NCBI RefSeq assembly: GCF_902459585.1
Contig: NZ_CABPSC010000023.1
Coordinates: forward strand, 1 to 44,175
Direction: 5' to 3'
Length of the DNA stretch: 44,175 nt
Source: Pandoraea nosoerga
GTDB lineage: Bacteria > Pseudomonadota > Gammaproteobacteria > Burkholderiales > Burkholderiaceae
Shown one piece after another: positions 24,556 to 34,146 of this stretch (within the stretch, counting starts at the first letter, position 1; each line of letters opens with the position of its first letter). The notes below the pieces were generated by a model, which worked only from the letters and a program-made list of their open reading frames with translations, was not told the origin of the DNA and did not search any database. The translations under genes and the position numbers were made by a program.

Positions 24556-26151
24556 TCAGACTTCCACGCCCTGGCTCGCCAGGTATTCGTCGTAGGTGCC
24601 CTGGTAGTCGACAAGCGTGCCGTCGCTCTTCACTTCGATGATGCGCGTGGCCAGCCCCGACACGAACTCGCGGTCATGCGACACGAAAATCAGCGTGCCC
24701 GGATACTTGTCGAGCGCGATCTGCAGCGATTCGATCGACTCCATATCCATGTGGTTGGTCGGCTCGTCCATCATCAGCACGTTGTGGCGCCCGAGCATCA
24801 GCTTGCCCCAGATCATGCGGCCCTTCTCGCCGCCCGAGAGCACGCGCACCGACTTGCGCACGTCGTCGCCGCCGAACAGCAATCGCCCCAGCGAGCCGCG
24901 GATCACCTGGTCGTCGTCACCTTCCTTGGCCCACTGCGACATCCAGTCGGTCAGCGTCACGTCTTCCGGGAACGCCTCGGAGGTGTCCTGCGGCATATAG
25001 CCGATGTTGGCGTTCTCGGCCCACTTCACGTGGCCGGCGTCGACCGGCAGATCCGCCATCAGGCAGCGCAGCAGCGTGGTCTTGCCCGCGCCGTTCTCGC
25101 CAATGATCGCCACGCGCTCGCCAGCGCGCACCGCACCCGAGTAATCCTTGAAGATCTGGCGGTCGAACGATTTCGCAATGCCCTCGAATTCGAACGCGAG
25201 GTTGTGCAGCTTCTTCTCGAATTCGAAGCGGATGAACGGGTTCTGGCGCGACGACGGCTTGACGTCCTCCACCTTGATCTTTTCGATTTGCTTCAGACGG
25301 CTGGTCGCCTGACGCGCCTTCGACTTGTTCGCCGAGAAGCGGCGCACGAAGTCCTGCAGGTCGGAGATGCGCTCCTTCGCCTTCGTGTTCGCCGCCATCT
25401 GGCGCTCGCGCGCCTGCGCCGACGCCAGCATGTAGTCGTCGTAGTTGCCCGGGTAGATGGTGAGCGTGCCGTAGTCCATGTCGGCCATGTGCGTGCACAC
25501 GGCGTTCAGGAAGTGGCGGTCGTGCGAAATGATGATCATGGTGGAGTTGCGCTCGTTGAGCACGTCTTCCAGCCAGCGGATCGTGTTGATGTCCAGGTTG
25601 TTGGTCGGCTCGTCGAGCAGCAGCACGTCCGGATTCGAGAACAGCGCCTGCGCGAGCAGCACGCGCAGCTTCCAGCCCGGCGCCACGTTGCTCATCGGCC
25701 CCTGGTGCTGCTCCGTCGGAATGCCCACGCCGAGCAGCAGTTCGCCGGCGCGCGCTTCGGCCGTGTACCCGTCATACTCGGCGAACTTCGCCTCGAGTTC
25801 AGCGGCGTGCATGTAGTCGTCGTCCGTCGCTTCCGGATTGGCGTAGATCGCGTCGCGCTCGCTCATGGCGGCCCACATTTCCGTGTGGCCCATCATCACG
25901 ACGTCGAGCACGCGCATGTCTTCGTAGGCGAACTGGTCCTGCTTGAGCTTGCCGAGACGCACGTTCGGTTCGAGCATGACGTTGCCCGAGCTCGGCTCCA
26001 GGTCGCCGCCGAGGATTTTCATGAACGTCGACTTGCCGCAACCGTTCGCGCCGATCAGGCCATAGCGGTTGCCCCCGCCGAACTTGACGGAGATGTTCTC
26101 GAAAAGCGGCTTGGCGCCGAATTGCATCGTGATATTGGCGGTAGACAGCAC
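24556..26151 (-). CDS. ybiT: ABC-F family ATPase (YbiT-like)
   Basis: Soluble duplicated ATPase of the ABC-F group, which act on the ribosome rather than in transport. The frame opens further upstream, but the YbiT-like start [20 protein letters not shown] uses the GTG at 26151, giving 531 residues against about 530 in E. coli. Two ATPase domains are present: Walker [10 protein letters not shown] and GENGAGKTT, Walker [12 protein letters not shown] and [11 protein letters not shown]. The first signature is the YbiT variant VAPGWKLRV and the second is LSGGEKGRM. The charged linker ([24 protein letters not shown]) is the P-site tRNA-interaction motif region. No membrane part. Probably a housekeeping translation factor. 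Confidence 0.93.
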   Translation of the reverse strand: MLSTANITMQFGAKPLFENISVKFGGGNRYGLIGANGCGKSTFMKILGGDLEPSSGNVMLEPNVRLGKLKQDQFAYEDMRVLDVVMMGHTEMWAAMSERDAIYANPEATDDDYMHAAELEAKFAEYDGYTAEARAGELLLGVGIPTEQHQGPMSNVAPGWKLRVLLAQALFSNPDVLLLDEPTNNLDINTIRWLEDVLNERNSTMIIISHDRHFLNAVCTHMADMDYGTLTIYPGNYDDYMLASAQARERQMAANTKAKERISDLQDFVRRFSANKSKARQATSRLKQIEKIKVEDVKPSSRQNPFIRFEFEKKLHNLAFEFEGIAKSFDRQIFKDYSGAVRAGERVAIIGENGAGKTTLLRCLMADLPVDAGHVKWAENANIGYMPQDTSEAFPEDVTLTDWMSQWAKEGDDDQVIRGSLGRLLFGGDDVRKSVRVLSGGEKGRMIWGKLMLGRHNVLMMDEPTNHMDMESIESLQIALDKYPGTLIFVSHDREFVSGLATRIIEVKSDGTLVDYQGTYDEYLASQGVEV

Positions 26152-26292
26152 AGGCGGTATCCGGGAGATGAGGTGCGGTGGCACGAAATTGCGCCACGAA
26201 ACCCGACATTTTAGCACCGATGCGTGTCACGCGTGCCCTTGCCGGCGCCTGCCCGCCCAGCCCTTCCCATGGCGGCAGGCGTGCGCTCGGCG

Positions 26293-26320
26293 AAAAAAAC
26301 CGCCGGGGGCGCCGGCGGTT
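26293..26320 (-). terminator. Rho-independent terminator of the BMP-type ABC operon
   Basis: On the minus strand a 9-bp stem (26320-26312 with 26306-26298, AACCGCCGG/CCGGCGGTT) with a short loop runs into seven T residues. It lies 47 bases after the BMP gene stop codon. Confidence 0.9.
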
Positions 26321-26366
26321 GCTGCGCGACAGGCGCGCGCGCCCAGCCGCGCCGGGGCGAGCCGCC

Positions 26367-27518
26367 TTACTGCTTGGGCAGCGAGCCTTCCACGCCCTCG
26401 ACGAACCAGTTGATCTGATGCTTCTCGTCATCGTTGAGCGTCTTGCCGGGCGGCACGATCTCCTTGCCGTCCTGGCCCTTGATCGGACCGGTGAACGGGT
26501 CGTACTTGCCGTCGCGGATGGCATCGTGGCGCTGGGCCACCGCCTTGCGCGCCGCCTCGGGCACGGCCTTGTCGTTGATCGCGACGAGGTTGATCTCGTC
26601 TTCCTTGATGCCGCCCCAGACCGGTGTGTTCTTCCAGGTGCCCTGCATCACTTCGTCGACGGTGCGAATGTAGTACTTGCTCCAGTCGATGGCCGCCGAG
26701 GCCAGGTGCGCATTGGGGCCGAACTTGCTCATGTCCGAATCCCAGCCGAAGGCATGAATCTTCTTCTCTTCGGCCACTTGCATCACCACGGCCGAGTCGA
26801 CGTTCTGCATGAGCACGTCCGCGCCCTGGCCGACGAGCGACTCCGCCGCCTGACGTTCCTTGCCCGGGTCGAACCAGCTATTGATCCAGACGACCTTCAC
26901 CTTGACCTTCGGGTTCACTTCACGCGCGGCAAGCGTAAAGGCGTCGATGTTGCGGATGACTTCGGGAATCGGCACCGAGGCCACATAGCCGATGACGTTC
27001 GTCTTCGTCACATGACCGCCCACGACGCCGGCCAGGTGGGCACCTTCGTAAGTGCGCACGTCATACGTGCCGAGGTTCGGCGCCGTCTTGAAGCCGGTGG
27101 CGTGCTCGAACGTCACGTCGGGGAAGTCGGCCGCGGTCTTGACCATCGAATCCATGTAGCCGAACGACGTACCGAAGACGAGCTTGTTGCCCTTGCTCGC
27201 CAGATCGCGGAACACGCGCTCCGAGTCGGCGCCTTCGGGCACGTTCTCCACGCGCGTCACGGTGACCTTGTCGCCGAACTTCGCTTCGACCGCCTTCGCA
27301 CCCTGCTCGTGCGCGTAGGTCCAGCCCGCATCGCCGGGGTTGCCGATGTAGACGAATGCCACGCCCATCGGCCCCTTGGCTGCTGGCGCTGCCGACGCGG
27401 CCTGCGCGTCGGACGCCGCGCCCGGGGCGCCGGCCGTGCTGCTTTCCTGCTTGCCGCAGGCGGACATCAGCATGGCGGCCGCCAGGCTCGCCATCGTGAT
27501 CAGGACTTTACGTCGCAT
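26367..27518 (-). CDS. BMP family ABC transporter substrate-binding lipoprotein
   Basis: Membrane-anchored periplasmic receptor of a BMP/PnrA-type importer, a family that binds nucleosides and purines. The ATG at 27518 (MRRKVLITMASL) is chosen over the one six codons upstream because GAGGAGAG sits just before it; the product is 383 residues. A lipobox (MLMSAC-GKQ) predicts lipidation at C22. The mature protein begins with an Ala/Ser linker, then the BMP fold (GVAFVYIGNPGDAGWTYAHEQG, FGTSFGYMDSMVKTAADFPDVTFEHATG, NVIGYVASVPIPEVIRNIDAF, GWDSDMSKFGPNAHLASAAIDW in part). It is the last gene of the operon. A purine ligand is inferred from the urate and 8-oxoguanine genes nearby. Confidence 0.92.
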   Translation of the reverse strand: MRRKVLITMASLAAAMLMSACGKQESSTAGAPGAASDAQAASAAPAAKGPMGVAFVYIGNPGDAGWTYAHEQGAKAVEAKFGDKVTVTRVENVPEGADSERVFRDLASKGNKLVFGTSFGYMDSMVKTAADFPDVTFEHATGFKTAPNLGTYDVRTYEGAHLAGVVGGHVTKTNVIGYVASVPIPEVIRNIDAFTLAAREVNPKVKVKVVWINSWFDPGKERQAAESLVGQGADVLMQNVDSAVVMQVAEEKKIHAFGWDSDMSKFGPNAHLASAAIDWSKYYIRTVDEVMQGTWKNTPVWGGIKEDEINLVAINDKAVPEAARKAVAQRHDAIRDGKYDPFTGPIKGQDGKEIVPPGKTLNDDEKHQINWFVEGVEGSLPKQ

Positions 27519-27604
27519 CGATTCTCTCCTCGTCATCGATTTGTTTCAGGTGGGTGTTTTTTGAAGTGCGCCGGCAAGGCGCGACACAGTGACGGTGCGC
27601 CGGC

Positions 27605-28534
27605 TCATGACCCCGCGAAGAACGGCTTGCCCAGCGACGCCGGCGCATTGAGCCGGATCGTCTGACGGTTGTGCGAGATGATCACCAGCACCACGATCGT
27701 CGCGAGATACGGCAGGCTCGCCAGCGCCTGAGACGGAATACGCATGCCCATGGCCTGCGCCTGGAACTGCAGCGCCATCACCACGCCGAAGAGCAGCGCG
27801 CCGAGCACCGTGCGCCCGGGCCGCCAGGTGGCGAACACCACCAGCGCCAGCGCGATCCAGCCGCGGCCCGCGGTCAGATTTTCCTGCCACAGCCGCAGAT
27901 AGCCGACCGAGTAATATGCGCCCGCGAGCCCGGACATGGCTCCGCCGAAGAGCGTGGCGAGATAACGGATGCGCACGACCGGGTAGCCGATGGCGTGGGC
28001 GACGGACGGGGCTTCGCCGATCGAGCGCAGCACCAGTCCCGCGCGCGTGCGATAGAGGAACCCCGCGATCGCCGCCAGCAGCGCCACGGCGAGATAGCCA
28101 AGCGGGTTGAGTGAAAAGATCGACGGGCCGAGCACGGGGATCGCCGAGAGGCCCGGGATCGGCACGTCGCGCAGCATCGGGATCGTGGCGTCGGTGTAGG
28201 GACGCCCGACATACGCCGAGAGCCCGACGCCGAAGATGGTCAACGCAAGCCCCGTGGCGACCTGATTGGCCATCAGCGAGAGCGTGAGCCAGGCGAAGAC
28301 GGCGGACATCGCCACCCCGGCGGCGACCCCGGCGAGCACGCCGAGCCAGAGGCTGCCCGTCTGCACGGTGACGGCGAAGGCGCCGATGGCGCCCATGAGC
28401 ATCATGCCTTCCACCCCGAGGTTGAGCACGCCCGACTTCTCGGTAACGAGCTCGCCGAGCGCGGCGAGCATGAGCGGGATGGCGGCAATCACGGCGCTCG
28501 CGGCGAGCGGTGTGAGCAGATGGATCCAGTTCAC
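27605..28534 (-). CDS. ABC transporter permease (nucleoside/purine type, second permease)
   Basis: Inner-membrane permease of the branched-chain/BMP-associated group (YufQ/NupQ-like). The start is a GTG at 28534 with GAGGAG six bases upstream; 309 residues with about eight to nine helices. The ELVTEKSGVLNLGVEGMMLMGA signature (over two stretches) and NPLGYLAVALLAAIAG are typical of this subunit. It starts 10 bases after the first permease gene ends, so the two are coupled. It pairs with that permease to form the channel. Confidence 0.93.
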   Translation of the reverse strand: MNWIHLLTPLAASAVIAAIPLMLAALGELVTEKSGVLNLGVEGMMLMGAIGAFAVTVQTGSLWLGVLAGVAAGVAMSAVFAWLTLSLMANQVATGLALTIFGVGLSAYVGRPYTDATIPMLRDVPIPGLSAIPVLGPSIFSLNPLGYLAVALLAAIAGFLYRTRAGLVLRSIGEAPSVAHAIGYPVVRIRYLATLFGGAMSGLAGAYYSVGYLRLWQENLTAGRGWIALALVVFATWRPGRTVLGALLFGVVMALQFQAQAMGMRIPSQALASLPYLATIVVLVIISHNRQTIRLNAPASLGKPFFAGS

Positions 28535-28544
28535 GGCGCGCTCC

Positions 28545-29651
28545 TCAGGTCTGGCCCGCCACCGCCCGGGTGCGGCGGCGCAGGCGGTAATTCACGAAGA
28601 CGTCGCACCCCAGCAGGCTGAAGAGCAGCAGCCCCTGGAAAACGCCGCTGATGGCCTTGGGCAGTTGCAGCGACGTCTGCACCGCTTCACCGCCGAGATA
28701 TAGCAGCGCCATGAGCAGGCTCGCGAGCACGATGCCGACCGGATGCAGTCGTCCGACGAACGCCACGATGATGGCGGTAAAACCATAACCGGGCGCCCAC
28801 GTCGCCTGCAGTTGCCCGACCGGGCCGGCAACCTCCCCGGTGCCGGCGAGCCCTGCCGCCGCCCCGCCGATGAGCAAGGCAAGCCAGACCGCGCGCGGCT
28901 CGGAGTAGCCGGCATAGCGCGCGGCGAGCGGCGCGAGGCCACCCACTTCCATGCGGTAGCCGGCAAAGCTCTTGCGCATGAAGAACCACGCGGCCGGCGC
29001 CGCGGCCACCGCCATGAAGATCGACGCGTTCAGACGCGTACCGCGCCACGGCGCCCAGTGCCAGTCGCCGAAAAACCGCGGGAACAGCGCGTCGCGGCCA
29101 AAGTTGATGGACTGCGGGAAGTTCATCCCATGCGGGTCCTGCCACGGCCCGCTCACCAGATAAATGAGCAGTTGCGTGGCGACGTAGGTCAGCATCAGGC
29201 TCACGAGAATCTCGTTGGCGTTGAACCGCACGCGCAGCAGCGCGGGGATCGCGGCCCACAACATGCCGCCGAGCGCGCCCGCGGCCATCATCAGCGGCAG
29301 GAGCCACGCGCCGCCGCGACCGTCGAAATGAATGGCGACGCCCGACGCGAAGATGCCGCCGAGCAGCAGTTGCCCTTCCGCGCCGATGTTCCATACGTTT
29401 GCACGGTAGCCAATGGCGAGGCCCAGCGCAATGAGACACAGCGGCGAGGCCTTGAGCAGTAGCTCGGACCAGCCGTTCAGACTGCTGACCGGCGCGAGGA
29501 AGAAAGCGGCCATGGCCTGCGCCGGGTTCTTCCCGAGCAGACTGAAGACGAGCACCCCGCCGGCCAGCGTGACGAGCGTGGCCGCGAGCGGCATGACAAG
29601 CCGCATGGCGTGCGAGGGACTTGGCCGCGGCTCAAGCGTGAAATCGAACAT
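28545..29651 (-). CDS. ABC transporter permease (nucleoside/purine type, first permease)
   Basis: First inner-membrane permease (YufP/NupP-like). The ATG at 29651 (MFDFTLEPRPSPS) gives 368 residues; the frame is open upstream without family content. The signature GYRANVWNIGAEGQLLLGGI is clear, as are RFNANEILVSLMLTYVA and the late GYGFTAIIVAFVGRLHPVGI. A 144-base spacer separates it from the ATPase gene; I see no separate promoter or gene in it and no strong ribosome-binding site. Confidence 0.92.
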   Translation of the reverse strand: MFDFTLEPRPSPSHAMRLVMPLAATLVTLAGGVLVFSLLGKNPAQAMAAFFLAPVSSLNGWSELLLKASPLCLIALGLAIGYRANVWNIGAEGQLLLGGIFASGVAIHFDGRGGAWLLPLMMAAGALGGMLWAAIPALLRVRFNANEILVSLMLTYVATQLLIYLVSGPWQDPHGMNFPQSINFGRDALFPRFFGDWHWAPWRGTRLNASIFMAVAAAPAAWFFMRKSFAGYRMEVGGLAPLAARYAGYSEPRAVWLALLIGGAAAGLAGTGEVAGPVGQLQATWAPGYGFTAIIVAFVGRLHPVGIVLASLLMALLYLGGEAVQTSLQLPKAISGVFQGLLLFSLLGCDVFVNYRLRRRTRAVAGQT

Positions 29652-29795
29652 GTTGTCTGGGAATCGATGAAAACCGATGAATACACGCCGGCCGCCGCGA
29701 CAGTGCCGCCTCGTCGCCGCATACCGTTGTGCCGCCGTCATACGGTGCCAGCGGCCAAGCGCCGGGCGCTGCCGGCGCGCGCCTCGCCCACTGCC

Positions 29796-31346
29796 TCACG
29801 CCGCACGCTCGCCCGGACCGCCGGGGAACATCCCCGCCATCCACAGACCGATCTCGCGCGCGTCCGTCTGCTCCGGCTTGCGCACCGGCGAGAGCCGCCC
29901 CTGCGCGAGCACCGTGATCCGATCGCAGATCTCGAACAACTCGTCGAGCTCCTCGGAGAGCACGAGCACCGCCACCCCGCGCGCCGACAAGTCGAGCAAC
30001 TGTTGACGGATGAAGCTCGCCGCGCCAACGTCCACGCCCCAGGTCGGCTGCGCCACCACGAGCACGCGCGGCTCCTGCAGGATCTCCCGGCCGACGATGA
30101 ACTTCTGGAGGTTGCCGCCGGACAGGCTCTGCGCTGCGGCCTGCGGCCCGCCGGCCTTGACGTTGAAGCGCTCGATGCATTGTGCCGCAAAGCGGCGCAG
30201 CGCCTTGCGACGGATCCATCCGCCGCGCAGCAGCCCGAGATGGGGCGTGCCGGCCGCGCCCAGCAGCGCGTTGTCGGCGAGCGACATGCTGGGCACGGCG
30301 CCGCGCCCCAGCCGCTCCTCCGGCACGTAAGCCAGTCCGAGGCGGCGGCGAGCGGCGGGGCCCATGCGGCCAACGGCGCGCGAGTTCAGGGTAATGGCGC
30401 CGGCGTGCGGCGCGCGCGCCTCTCCGGACAGCGCGGCCAGCAGTTCCGCCTGGCCGTTGCCGGACACGCCGGCGATACCGACGATTTCGCCCGCATGCAC
30501 GTCGAGATTCACGTCGCGCAGCGAAGTGCCGAACGGATCGTCGCTCGCCATCGTGAGTTGACGCAGCGAGAGCAGCACCTCGCCCGGTTGATGCGCGCGG
30601 CGCTCGATCTGCGGCAGCGCGCGGCCGATCATCATCTGCGCCAGCGTATCGGCCGTTTCCTCGCGCGGGATCGCATGCCCCGACACGCGGCCGGCGCGCA
30701 GCACGGTCGCGCGATCGCACAATTCGCGGATTTCGTCGAGCTTGTGACTGATGTAGACGATGCTGCAGCCTTCGGCCGCCAGGCGACGCAGCGTCGCAAA
30801 GAGCTTCTGGACCGCCTGCGGCGTGAGCACCGAAGTGGGCTCGTCCATGATCAGCAAGCGCGGGTTCTGCAGCAGGCAGCGCACGATTTCGACGCGCTGC
30901 CGTTCACCGACGGACAGGCTGTGCACGTGACGCACGGGGTCGACTTCGAGCCCGTATTGCGCCGACACCTCCCGGATGCGCTCGGCCAGCGCCTTCAGGT
31001 CGTGACCGGCGCCGTCGAGCGCGAGCGAAATGTTCTCCGCAACGGTGAGCGTCTCGAACAACGAGAAATGCTGGAACACCATGCCGATCCCCAGCCTGCG
31101 GGCCGCGGCCGGGCTGTCGATGCGCACCGGCTCGCCCTCCCAGCGAATTTCGCCGGCGTCGGGACGCACCGCCCCATAGATGATCTTCATCAGGGTGCTC
31201 TTGCCAGCGCCATTCTCGCCCAGCACCGCGTGGATCTCGCCGGGCAGCACGCGCAACGCGACGTCGTCGTTGGCCAGCACGCTCGGGTAGCGCTTGGTAA
31301 TGCCCGAGAGCGCCAGGCGTGGGGTCGGTTCGGGATGGGATGTCAC
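29796..31346 (-). CDS. ABC transporter ATP-binding protein (duplicated, nucleoside/purine importer)
   Basis: Cytoplasmic ATPase of the importer (YufO/NupO-like), with two fused nucleotide-binding domains. The GTG at 31346 (VTSHPEPTPRLALSGITKRYPS) gives 516 residues. The first domain is complete: GENGAGKST, LSVGERQRVEI, LLIMDEPTSVL. The second is degenerate, as is normal in this family: GVSGNGQAE in place of Walker A and VVAQPTWGVD in place of Walker B, with LSGGNLQKFIV intact. Only the first site is likely to hydrolyse ATP. First gene of the operon, about 29 bases downstream of a good promoter and divergent from the LysR gene. Confidence 0.94.
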   Translation of the reverse strand: MTSHPEPTPRLALSGITKRYPSVLANDDVALRVLPGEIHAVLGENGAGKSTLMKIIYGAVRPDAGEIRWEGEPVRIDSPAAARRLGIGMVFQHFSLFETLTVAENISLALDGAGHDLKALAERIREVSAQYGLEVDPVRHVHSLSVGERQRVEIVRCLLQNPRLLIMDEPTSVLTPQAVQKLFATLRRLAAEGCSIVYISHKLDEIRELCDRATVLRAGRVSGHAIPREETADTLAQMMIGRALPQIERRAHQPGEVLLSLRQLTMASDDPFGTSLRDVNLDVHAGEIVGIAGVSGNGQAELLAALSGEARAPHAGAITLNSRAVGRMGPAARRRLGLAYVPEERLGRGAVPSMSLADNALLGAAGTPHLGLLRGGWIRRKALRRFAAQCIERFNVKAGGPQAAAQSLSGGNLQKFIVGREILQEPRVLVVAQPTWGVDVGAASFIRQQLLDLSARGVAVLVLSEELDELFEICDRITVLAQGRLSPVRKPEQTDAREIGLWMAGMFPGGPGERAA

Positions 31347-31381
31347 TGGGAAAATTCTGAGTCCTGGGCTTGGGCGGGACG

Positions 31382-31421
31382 AAAATACCCAATTCGCGGG
31401 CAATTGTCGAGCGTGTGTCAA
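31382..31421 (-). promoter_or_regulatory. Promoter of the nucleoside/purine ABC operon
   Basis: On the minus strand TCGACA (31410-31405) and TATTTT (31387-31382) are 17 bases apart. A second -35-like TTGACA lies just upstream (31421-31416) but is badly spaced. The predicted start site is about 29 bases before the GTG of the ATPase gene. Confidence 0.6.
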
Positions 31422-31511
31422 TAAGATGGCATCCCCGGTCTCATTGCGCGCGACAGCCGTCTGTTTTGGTGATAGGGACTTTCCGCTATGGAGTCGGCCG
31501 CCCTTGTGCCT

Positions 31512-31529
31512 CATAATGATTTACTTATG
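31512..31529. promoter_or_regulatory. Inverted repeat, candidate LysR operator
   Basis: CATAA-TGATTTAC-TTATG is a perfect 5-bp inverted repeat with an 8-base centre, in the divergent gap between the ABC operon and the LysR gene. It lies 39 bases before the regulator's ATG and upstream of the ABC promoter, a suitable place for autoregulation and activation. Evidence is positional. Confidence 0.45.
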
Positions 31530-31567
31530 CACTACTGGGTCCGACATATTCGGATTGTTATATTTCT

Positions 31568-32506
31568 ATGAGCCAAAACCGTGAACCGATCGACACTTAT
31601 TTGCTGCGCGTGCTGCACACCTTGCTGATCGAGCGCAGCGTCACGCGCGCGGCTGTCAAGCTGAACCAGTCGCAGCCGGCGATCAGTGCGGCCTTGCGGC
31701 GTCTGCGAGACATCACGGGCGATCCCCTGCTCGTGCGCGGCAAGTCCGGCATGGTGCCCACCGAGTACGGTCAGTCGCTGCTGGAGCCGACGCAGAACGC
31801 GCTGCGCGAAATCGAGCGCATCACGGTTCAGCAGTCGAATTTCGATCCCGCCACCACGGTGCGCACGTTTCGGATCGGCTCGCCCGACTATCTCAATACG
31901 CTGTTCGTGCCGACCGTCGTCGAACGTTTCCGGCAGCAGGCGCCCAACGCCCAGCTCGAACTGCACTCGCTCGGCCCGGCCTTCGACTACGAGCATGCGC
32001 TCGAAGACGGCAAGGTCGACATCGTCATCGGCAACTGGCCCGAACCGCCCGAGCAACTCCACCTCTCGAATCTCTTCGTCGACCAGATCGTCTGCCTCGT
32101 GCGCAACACGCACCCGTATGCCAAGCGCGGCCTCACGCTCGACCAGTATCTCGCCAGCCCGCATCTCGCGCCCACGCCCTACTCCGTCGCGCAACGCGGC
32201 GCCATCGACATGCATCTGGCGCGCGAGCGTCTGAAGCGCAACGTCGTCGTCACGATCCCGTACTTCAACCTCGCGCCCTACGTGCTGCTCAAGTCCGATC
32301 TCATCTTCACGACGACACGGCTGTTCGCCGATCACTACGCGGAATTTCTGCCGCTGACCGTGCTCGAGACGCCGATCGACTTTCCGCCGATGCAGTACTA
32401 CCAGCTCTGGCATGAGCGCACCCACTACTCGGACGAAGTGCGCTGGCTGCGCAGCGTGATCTCCGACGCCACGCGCACGCTGCTCGACGCCCGGGCGCAA
32501 CCCTGA
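31568..32506 (+). CDS. LysR-family transcriptional regulator
   Basis: DNA-binding regulator of 312 residues with the LysR helix-turn-helix at about 10-65 (TLLIERSVTRAAVKLNQSQP, then AISAALRRLRD) and a periplasmic-binding-like effector domain (TFRIGSPDYLNTLFVPTVVERF, GKVDIVIGNWPEP). The HTH begins so close to residue 1 that the ATG at 31568 must be the start, though no ribosome-binding site precedes it. It lies between the divergent ABC operon and the 8-oxoguanine deaminase and permease genes, so it probably senses a purine or urate pathway compound and controls some of them. That role is inferred. Confidence 0.93.
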   Translation: MSQNREPIDTYLLRVLHTLLIERSVTRAAVKLNQSQPAISAALRRLRDITGDPLLVRGKSGMVPTEYGQSLLEPTQNALREIERITVQQSNFDPATTVRTFRIGSPDYLNTLFVPTVVERFRQQAPNAQLELHSLGPAFDYEHALEDGKVDIVIGNWPEPPEQLHLSNLFVDQIVCLVRNTHPYAKRGLTLDQYLASPHLAPTPYSVAQRGAIDMHLARERLKRNVVVTIPYFNLAPYVLLKSDLIFTTTRLFADHYAEFLPLTVLETPIDFPPMQYYQLWHERTHYSDEVRWLRSVISDATRTLLDARAQP

Positions 32507-32580
32507 TCGCCGAAGTGCCGGGGCGCTCGCCGGTCGGCACGCGGTGCGGCGCCCCACGCGTGGCCGCGCACCGGTTTTAC

Positions 32581-32608
32581 CGGCGGAGCGGCCCCCACCG
32601 CTCCGCCG
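32581..32608. terminator. Strong hairpin between convergent LysR and deaminase genes
   Basis: CGGCGGAGCG (32581-32590) and CGCTCCGCCG (32599-32608) make a perfect 10-bp stem with an 8-base loop. There is no T-run on either side, so it may slow or end transcription with Rho, or protect 3' ends, rather than act as a classic terminator. Confidence 0.45.
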
Positions 32609-32717
32609 AACCGCATGGCGGCGTTCCCCATGCACAGGAACCCCGCCCCCGACTTCCCGCTTGCCCATTGCCACGCTCGGCCGCACACCATGAATATGCG
32701 GCCGGCATGGCAACGCT

Positions 32718-34097
32718 TCACCGGGAAGCCTCGGCCAGTTGCCGCGCCAGCGCGTTGTGACGCGTGACGAGCGACGGCAGGTCGAGCGTCGTCAGACGCC
32801 CTTCGCGCACCACCACGCGTCCGTTCACCACGCTGTACGCGGCTTGTCCGGGATTACAGAAGACCAGCGCCGCGACCGGATCGTGCAGGCCGCCGGCCAT
32901 GCCGACGCCGCGCGTGTCGAACGCCACGAAGTCGGCCGCCATGCCCGCGGCGAGCACGCCGATGTCGTCGCGCCCGAGCACGCGCGCGCCGCCCACGGTC
33001 GCAATCTCCAGCGCTTCGCGCGCCGTCATCGCGTTCGGGCCGAAGCCGACGCGCTGCAACAGCAAGGCCTGACGCGCCTCGTTGATCATGTGTCCCGCAT
33101 CGTTGGACGCCGAGCCGTCCACGCCGAGACCGACCGGCACGCCGGCGTCGCGCATGCGGCGGATCGGCGCGATGCCCGAGGCGAGCCGCATGTTCGAGCA
33201 CGGGCAATGCGCCACACCGGTGCCCGTCTTCGCGAAAAGCGCGATGCCGGCGTCGTCGAGCTGCACGCAGTGGGCGTGCCATACGTCGTGCCCGACCCAG
33301 CCCAGGTCCTGCGCATACTCGGCCGGCGTCATGCCGAACTTCTCGCGGCTGTATGCAATATCGTTGACGTTCTCCGCCAGGTGCGTGTGCAGCGACACGC
33401 CATAGTGGCGCGCCATCGCCGCCGACTCGCGCATGAGGTCGCGACTGACGGAGAACGGCGAGCACGGCGCCACGACCACGCGCAACATCGCGTAGCGGCC
33501 CGCGTCGTGATACGTCTCGATGAGTCGCTGCGTGTCCGCGAGGATGTCCGCTTCACGCTCGACCACGCGGTCGGGCGGCAGGCCGCCCTGGCTCTGCCCC
33601 ACGCTCATGCTGCCGCGGCTCGCGTGAAAACGCATGCCGATCTCGGCGGCCGCCTCGATGCTGTCGTCGAGCTTGCAGCCGTTCGGGTAGATATAGAGAT
33701 GATCGCTCGACGTCGTGCAGCCCGAGAGCAGCAACTCGGCCATGGCCGTCTGCGTCGAGACGCGGATCATCTCCGGCGTGAGGTTCGCCCACACCGGGTA
33801 GAGGTTCGTCAGCCAGTTGAACAGCTCGCCGTCCTGCGCGGCCGGAATGGCGCGCGTGAGGCTCTGGTACATGTGGTGATGCGTGTTCACGAGGCCCGGG
33901 ATGACGACGTGCCCGCTCAGGTCGAGCACTTCGTCGGCGGTGGCCGGCAGCGTGTCGCTGGTGCCGACGGCCACGATTCGGTTGTCTTCCACGTAAAGCC
34001 CGCCGCGGGCGATCTCGCGACGGCCGGCATCCATCGTGACGAGGACGTCGGCATTCTTGACGAGCAGTGTTTTGCTGGTTTGAGAACGGGTTGTCAT
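32718..34097 (-). CDS. 8-oxoguanine deaminase (amidohydrolase family)
   Basis: Zinc amidohydrolase that probably deaminates 8-oxoguanine to urate and ammonia. The 459-residue product has the metal site H73-x-H75 (NTHHHMYQSLTRA), the later HLAENVND, HCVQLDD, HCPCSNMRLASGIAPI and the catalytic Asp in GVDGSASNDAGHM. This combination is that of the Pseudomonas PA0142-type enzymes, shown to be 8-oxoguanine deaminases; older annotations call them hydroxydechloroatrazine ethylaminohydrolase or guanine deaminase. Neighbours handle urate, which supports the assignment. The ATG at 34097 has no strong ribosome-binding site; the permease gene ends 49 bases upstream, so they are probably one transcript. 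Confidence 0.9.
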   Translation of the reverse strand: MTTRSQTSKTLLVKNADVLVTMDAGRREIARGGLYVEDNRIVAVGTSDTLPATADEVLDLSGHVVIPGLVNTHHHMYQSLTRAIPAAQDGELFNWLTNLYPVWANLTPEMIRVSTQTAMAELLLSGCTTSSDHLYIYPNGCKLDDSIEAAAEIGMRFHASRGSMSVGQSQGGLPPDRVVEREADILADTQRLIETYHDAGRYAMLRVVVAPCSPFSVSRDLMRESAAMARHYGVSLHTHLAENVNDIAYSREKFGMTPAEYAQDLGWVGHDVWHAHCVQLDDAGIALFAKTGTGVAHCPCSNMRLASGIAPIRRMRDAGVPVGLGVDGSASNDAGHMINEARQALLLQRVGFGPNAMTAREALEIATVGGARVLGRDDIGVLAAGMAADFVAFDTRGVGMAGGLHDPVAALVFCNPGQAAYSVVNGRVVVREGRLTTLDLPSLVTRHNALARQLAEASR

Positions 34098-34146
34098 GGT
34101 GTAGTGACGTGGAATCGATGACCTGTGAACGAACGGGGCGCCGCGC

